A stretch of DNA of 64,000 nucleotides from NCBI GenBank assembly GCA_031292035.1, contig JARLHX010000277.1, positions 44,603-108,602 on the forward strand, in the 5' to 3' direction. The translations under genes were made by a program, and so were the position numbers. Of this stretch, positions 60,670 to 64,000 are shown in pieces (positions within the stretch are counted from its first letter, which is position 1; every line of letters begins with the position of its first letter). The notes below the pieces were generated by a model that saw nothing but the letters and a program-made list of their open reading frames with translations, searched no databases and was not told where the DNA came from. The DNA is from Negativicutes bacterium. Lineage in GTDB: Bacteria > Bacillota_C > Negativicutes > Sporomusales_B > JARLHX01.

Positions 60670-62625
60670 TCAATTAACATCATTTTGTTGATTCTCCGAA
60701 AATTGTTTTAGGCGACGCCATAAGGTGGTGGTACTTATCCCTAGCAATTGGGCAGCTTTTTGGTAATCGAAGTCTGTTTCAAGCAGAGTTTGCTTGATTT
60801 TATCGATTTGCACCGATTGTTTCCACCTTCGAAAATCGTTTTGCAGATTCATTAATTTATCAAGACTTTGACTCGCGTATTCGCGATCAGATTGTTTTTG
60901 TTCAGGCAATGATAACATTTCCCGAATTTTATTTTCGTCGATCGCATTATAATCAACACTTAAAACTACAATGCGCTCGGCGATATTTTTGAGTTCGCGT
61001 ATATTTCCAGGCCATGAATATTCTTTCAAAAGCTTCCGTGCTGCTTCACTAAAGCTGACCAGGGACCGTTTGAAGCGAATGACGTAATTTTTCAAAAAAT
61101 GATCCAGCAACGGAAGAATATCTTCTTGCCTATCGCGAAGTGGCGGAATTTCCAATTTTAACACGTCTAGACGATAATACAAGTCCTCCCTAAAGAGTCC
61201 CTCCCTCATAGCTTTTCGTAAATCCTGGTTTGTTGCGGCAATGACCCGAACATCTACCGGAACAACTCGATCATCACCGATTCGCATGATTTCCCGTTCT
61301 TGCAAAACCCTCAGCAAGCGCACCTGGACTTTAGGCGTGATTTCTGATATTTCATCAAGAAATATAGTACCACGATGCGCCATTTCAAATAATCCCATTT
61401 TCCCGCCCCGCGACGCTCCTGTGAAAGCCCCTTCTGCGTAACCGAACAATTCGCTTTCCAACAAGTTCTCCGGCAATGCGGCGCAGTTTACGACCACAAA
61501 GGGCTCCCCGGATCTGTCGCTGAAATTGTGAATGCTCTGGGCAAAAATTTCTTTTCCCGTGCCTGATTCCCCGAGAATCAGAACATTAGAATCAACTCTG
61601 CTATATAATTTTGCCTTGGAGATTGTTTTCTTAATTGCCTCAGTACTGCCAATAATGCCAGAAAAAGTATGCTTTGTCACGTGCCCTTTACGGTAAATTT
61701 TCTTTCTGATTTTTCCTTCTAATTCTTGTATGGCGGCAATCGGCTGAAAGGTCGCTACTGCGCCTTCGACCTGGCCCTTTATTAGAATAGGGACCTTGTT
61801 TATCGCCAGATGATGTCCATTGATTACTGTTATTTCTCCTATGTCAGCCAGACCAGAATCCAGTATATTCTTCAGTCGCAACTGGGGCAAAGTATTATCC
61901 ACCAACTCCCCAAGCACTTTACCTTCCAGACCAGTGAGATTTAGTGCTGCTTCATTAATTAAATTTATCCGCCCAGAGGCCCCAATTGCAATGATTCCCT
62001 CGACCGAATACTCCAATATAGCACGAAATTGTTCACTACGCTCCTGCTCATAGCGCCGTATTCTTGCAACTCGTTTCGCTTCCTGCAGGGACCGGTAAAT
62101 AGCCTCATTCCCTGATTGAACGGCTACTGTGAACATTCCATGACGGGCCGCGATTTCCGTAGCAGTTATTCCGCCAATGATTACCATAATCCCTTCGGCT
62201 TTTAACCGTAAAATAAGCTGCTCGGTTTCCTCCTCGTCATCGACATTTAACGCTACCACTTCTAATCCCAAATAGCGCCCGATATTTTCAGCTCCAAAAG
62301 TGATATCATGTACACCAACAACAGCGGCCTTAGTGACTTTGAATTTTTCCCGCGCCTCAAATATAGCTTTCATGATGTCATGCCCTGTTATAGGCAAATC
62401 AACAACTGGCGTGTCAGAAAGACGCCTTTTTAACGCTGCATAGGCCAAGCCGCGGGCAACGATGACATCCGTCTGAATATCTTGGTGCCTAACCGCGCGC
62501 ACACCCTCCAGTCCGGTGACTAGCATGACATCTAAGTCCCAATCAGGATCATTCTGCTGAGTAAAAATCCTCTCAATATCCGAAGTTATTTCCGGATAAG
62601 GAGTGATAAATGTAATTCTACTCAT
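60670..62625 (-). CDS. PrpR-like sigma-54-dependent transcriptional activator
   Basis: A 651-residue activator with an N-terminal PrpR_N domain (residues 1-175; receptor-like sensor of small carboxylates or CoA-linked metabolites), a PAS domain (about 195-300), an AAA+ domain (about 325-560; GESGTGKE Walker A, GAFTGA loop, [16 protein letters not shown]) and a C-terminal Fis-type HTH ([20 protein letters not shown]). It is probably the activator of the divergently arranged-by-function but same-strand operon starting at 60470. ATG 62625 has GGAGG eight bases upstream; earlier in-frame starts lack one. Ligand unknown. Confidence 0.92.
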   Translation of the reverse strand: MSRITFITPYPEITSDIERIFTQQNDPDWDLDVMLVTGLEGVRAVRHQDIQTDVIVARGLAYAALKRRLSDTPVVDLPITGHDIMKAIFEAREKFKVTKAAVVGVHDITFGAENIGRYLGLEVVALNVDDEEETEQLILRLKAEGIMVIIGGITATEIAARHGMFTVAVQSGNEAIYRSLQEAKRVARIRRYEQERSEQFRAILEYSVEGIIAIGASGRINLINEAALNLTGLEGKVLGELVDNTLPQLRLKNILDSGLADIGEITVINGHHLAINKVPILIKGQVEGAVATFQPIAAIQELEGKIRKKIYRKGHVTKHTFSGIIGSTEAIKKTISKAKLYSRVDSNVLILGESGTGKEIFAQSIHNFSDRSGEPFVVVNCAALPENLLESELFGYAEGAFTGASRGGKMGLFEMAHRGTIFLDEISEITPKVQVRLLRVLQEREIMRIGDDRVVPVDVRVIAATNQDLRKAMREGLFREDLYYRLDVLKLEIPPLRDRQEDILPLLDHFLKNYVIRFKRSLVSFSEAARKLLKEYSWPGNIRELKNIAERIVVLSVDYNAIDENKIREMLSLPEQKQSDREYASQSLDKLMNLQNDFRRWKQSVQIDKIKQTLLETDFDYQKAAQLLGISTTTLWRRLKQFSENQQNDVN

Positions 62626-62833
62626 ATTAGCTGCCTCCTGTTTCATCTGCCACCCGGAGAATAAGGAGAATTCCTTGCGATTCAAAACAGCAATGAAGGT
62701 TTATAGCGTTGTTACGATTTATTATAACAAATATTCTGAATAAATTCCCATCGACTTTAAGGCAAAGTTAGCCTTTCCCTATTGCTCGCGCTAGTATAAC
62801 GCAATAAGTAATAATTTTCACTGCCGTTACTTC

Positions 62834-62871
62834 ATAAGGGTAGTCGAGATTGTTTTCTCGACTACCCTTAT
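62834..62871. other. Perfect 15-bp hairpin before the PrpR-like gene
   Basis: ATAAGGGTAGTCGAG and its exact complement flank an eight-base ATTGTTTT loop. No T tract follows on either strand. It may end transcription of the zinc-ribbon gene inefficiently or be a regulator site. The rest of 62626-62911 is AT-rich and without a gene. Confidence 0.42.
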
Positions 62872-62911
62872 ATCCACAAAACTCTAGTTAGGTGATTCAT
62901 GTAATCTACTG

Positions 62912-63094
62912 CTAAAACCCGCCTCGATTCAAAAAATGTTTCCAACTAACAATTTTATTTATTTCCTCATTGTCGCCAACAGGTCGGCCAAACAGATGAC
63001 TACACTCAGGACATTGGACAATAATTGCCGCATTTTTCACATCTTTATTAATAGTGCCCAAAACTTTACCACACGTTATACAAATTAATTCCAT
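62912..63094 (-). CDS. Small zinc-ribbon protein of unknown function
   Basis: A 60-residue protein with two CxxC knuckles, Cys5/Cys8 and Cys28/Cys31 (VQCPECSHLFG), spaced as in a zinc ribbon. No other domain is present. It may bind nucleic acid or a partner protein. ATG 63094 has GGAGATGATGGT upstream. Neighbouring genes are unrelated, and it is separated from the PrpR-like gene by about 290 bases with a hairpin. Confidence 0.62.
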   Translation of the reverse strand: MELICITCGKVLGTINKDVKNAAIIVQCPECSHLFGRPVGDNEEINKIVSWKHFLNRGGF

Positions 63095-63162
63095 ACCATC
63101 ATCTCCGGTCTTGATTCAGGCTACGCATGTTTGCGCGCCAATCGTTTCGGCCATCTCATGCT

Positions 63163-63819
63163 TCAAAACCCAGCAATAGATTCCTGAATGTCACAGCCTG
63201 ACAGGGCTTTCCACATAGTGATAAGGGTATTTGTGGAGCAGTTGAGGGCTACTGTCATATCGCCGTTGGTCCTGGGCGTCAACAGTTGACCTGTAGCTAC
63301 ATTGAGCAGCGACATCCGGTACCGATTGGATATTTTGCACTCAAATGCATCAGTCATCATTTGTACTGAAACCATAGCCCGCTCTTTATTTATTCTGACT
63401 TCACGGGTATCGGTATATTCTTTGAAATACAACTTGATGATATAGGGAATTCCGTTAATGACGATTCCGAGCTCAGGGTCGACGCTGACAATCAAATCTT
63501 CCTTGACCCAAAACGCTTTCGGCGGCACAAAACAAGCCGCATCACCCGAACCGGCGATAAAACGGTCAAAGCCACTAACTGCTCTCGAATAATTTACACG
63601 GCACTCATTGGGTACTTGGTCAAGCATGCTGTATAAGCGTTTGATTGACTTGCGGCCAAACACTACCTCGGTGATAATTTCTTTGACCGGCTTCCAGTAA
63701 TCTTGCCGCAGGGAAAAAGCTCCGGACTGAAGACTTCTTACTAAGCTAGGCTTGAGACTGTCAGGTTTAAGGGTAAAATCAATAAAGGAATCAAAGGATA
63801 TTCTGATTTTATCCGTCAC
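63163..63819 (-). CDS. Protein of unknown function
   Basis: A 218-residue soluble protein I do not recognise. It has no signal peptide, no membrane helix and no obvious active-site motif; it looks like a mixed alpha/beta fold (WVKEDLIVSVDPELGIVINGIPYIIKLYF, hydrophobic strands). The start is GTG 63819 with GGAGGGAAGAAGTTCT upstream. It lies between the zinc-ribbon gene and an enoyl-CoA hydratase gene on the same strand, with 54 bases to the latter; whether they belong together is unclear. Confidence 0.6.
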   Translation of the reverse strand: MTDKIRISFDSFIDFTLKPDSLKPSLVRSLQSGAFSLRQDYWKPVKEIITEVVFGRKSIKRLYSMLDQVPNECRVNYSRAVSGFDRFIAGSGDAACFVPPKAFWVKEDLIVSVDPELGIVINGIPYIIKLYFKEYTDTREVRINKERAMVSVQMMTDAFECKISNRYRMSLLNVATGQLLTPRTNGDMTVALNCSTNTLITMWKALSGCDIQESIAGF

Positions 63820-63873
63820 AGAACTTCTTCCCTCCTGATCTTTCGATTACCAAAAGCCTTTTTAGTGCCCTTC

Positions 63874-64000
63874 TTATTTGCCAATAAAATTGGGTTTGCG
63901 TTTTTCTACGAAGGCGGCCATGCCTTCCTTCTGGTCGGCGGTGGCGAAGCACAGACCAAATACTTCGGCCTCGTACGCCACACCTGAATCAAGGTCGACA
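63874..64000 (-). CDS. Enoyl-CoA hydratase/isomerase (crotonase) family protein, C-terminal end only
   Basis: The minus-strand frame entering from the right edge ends at 63874. Its last 41 residues (VAYEAEVFGLCFATADQKEGMAAF and KRKPNFIGK) are the standard C-terminal end of crotonases, with the conserved E-x-F motif and the terminal F-x-GK. The start and catalytic loop lie beyond the window. The enzyme would hydrate an enoyl-CoA in fatty or carboxylic-acid oxidation or butyrate-type pathways. Confidence 0.85.
   Translation of the reverse strand, partial: VDLDSGVAYEAEVFGLCFATADQKEGMAAFVEKRKPNFIGK

Overview
The window looks like a chromosomal segment of a strictly anaerobic, nitrogen-fixing, probably spore-forming Firmicute. 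A Sporomusaceae-type Negativicute is my best guess; this is inferred and not proven. The reasons are the nif gene order H-I1-I2-D-K-E-N-B with a clostridial-type NifD/NifK pair, sigma-H-like promoters, GlpP antiterminators, a three-subunit molybdenum hydroxylase, and many transporters and CoA-linked enzymes for carboxylic acids. Nearly all genes lie on the minus strand.

Left part (1-9.7 kb): a glycerol/glycerol-3-phosphate regulon reads leftward as glpP2, glpP1, glpF, glpK, glpA, glpB (glpB runs off the edge). Two tandem glpP antiterminator genes and three look-alike leader terminators (before glpP1, glpF and glpA) form a visible antitermination circuit, with two sigma-H-like promoters. To its right lie two DASS-family anion transporters and a class II aldolase, followed (9.7-13.4 kb) by a molybdenum hydroxylase (FAD, 2Fe-2S and Moco subunits).

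Middle left (13.6-23.7 kb): a complete minimal nif operon, nifH-nifI1-nifI2-nifD-nifK-nifE-nifN-nifB, then a 2Fe-2S ferredoxin and an AnfO-like protein, closed by a terminator. Its about 650-bp leader holds a consensus promoter followed at once by an intrinsic terminator, two strong hairpins and a perfect Shine-Dalgarno sequence with no obvious gene.

Middle (24-34.5 kb): a TPR-glycosyltransferase-like protein, a LysR regulator divergent from a sodium:solute symporter, an exported protein, a MacA/MacB-like efflux pair, a two-component system and a small exported protein. The efflux operon and the small exported protein share nearly identical promoter/operator sequences, so they are probably both targets of this two-component system.

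Right middle (34.5-53 kb): carboxylic-acid catabolic modules separated by copies of the 3' part of a tRNA-Gly(CCC) gene plus its terminator. The intact tRNA is at 52.9 kb, with decayed copies at 49.8, 44.3 and 34.5 kb, all in the same orientation. Modules: (i) IclR, RraA, MFS, CitE-like lyase, CaiB CoA-transferase, DASS transporter, LarA-like protein; (ii) a sigma-54 activator with an AtoE/BKACE/PanE operon behind a perfect sigma-54 promoter; (iii) a secreted esterase and a 4,5-dihydroxyphthalate-decarboxylase-like protein. This looks like stepwise accretion of islands at one tRNA.

Right part (53-64 kb): a small conserved protein, a two-domain polysaccharide deacetylase, and a six-gene operon with a sigma-54 promoter under a PrpR-like activator. 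That operon encodes a ferredoxin-domain protein of unknown function, a Cys-containing unknown protein, a cyclase-family hydrolase, a cupin, an SDR and an MFS transporter, and is the best candidate here for an undescribed catabolic pathway. Two small unknown genes and the 3' end of an enoyl-CoA hydratase close the window.
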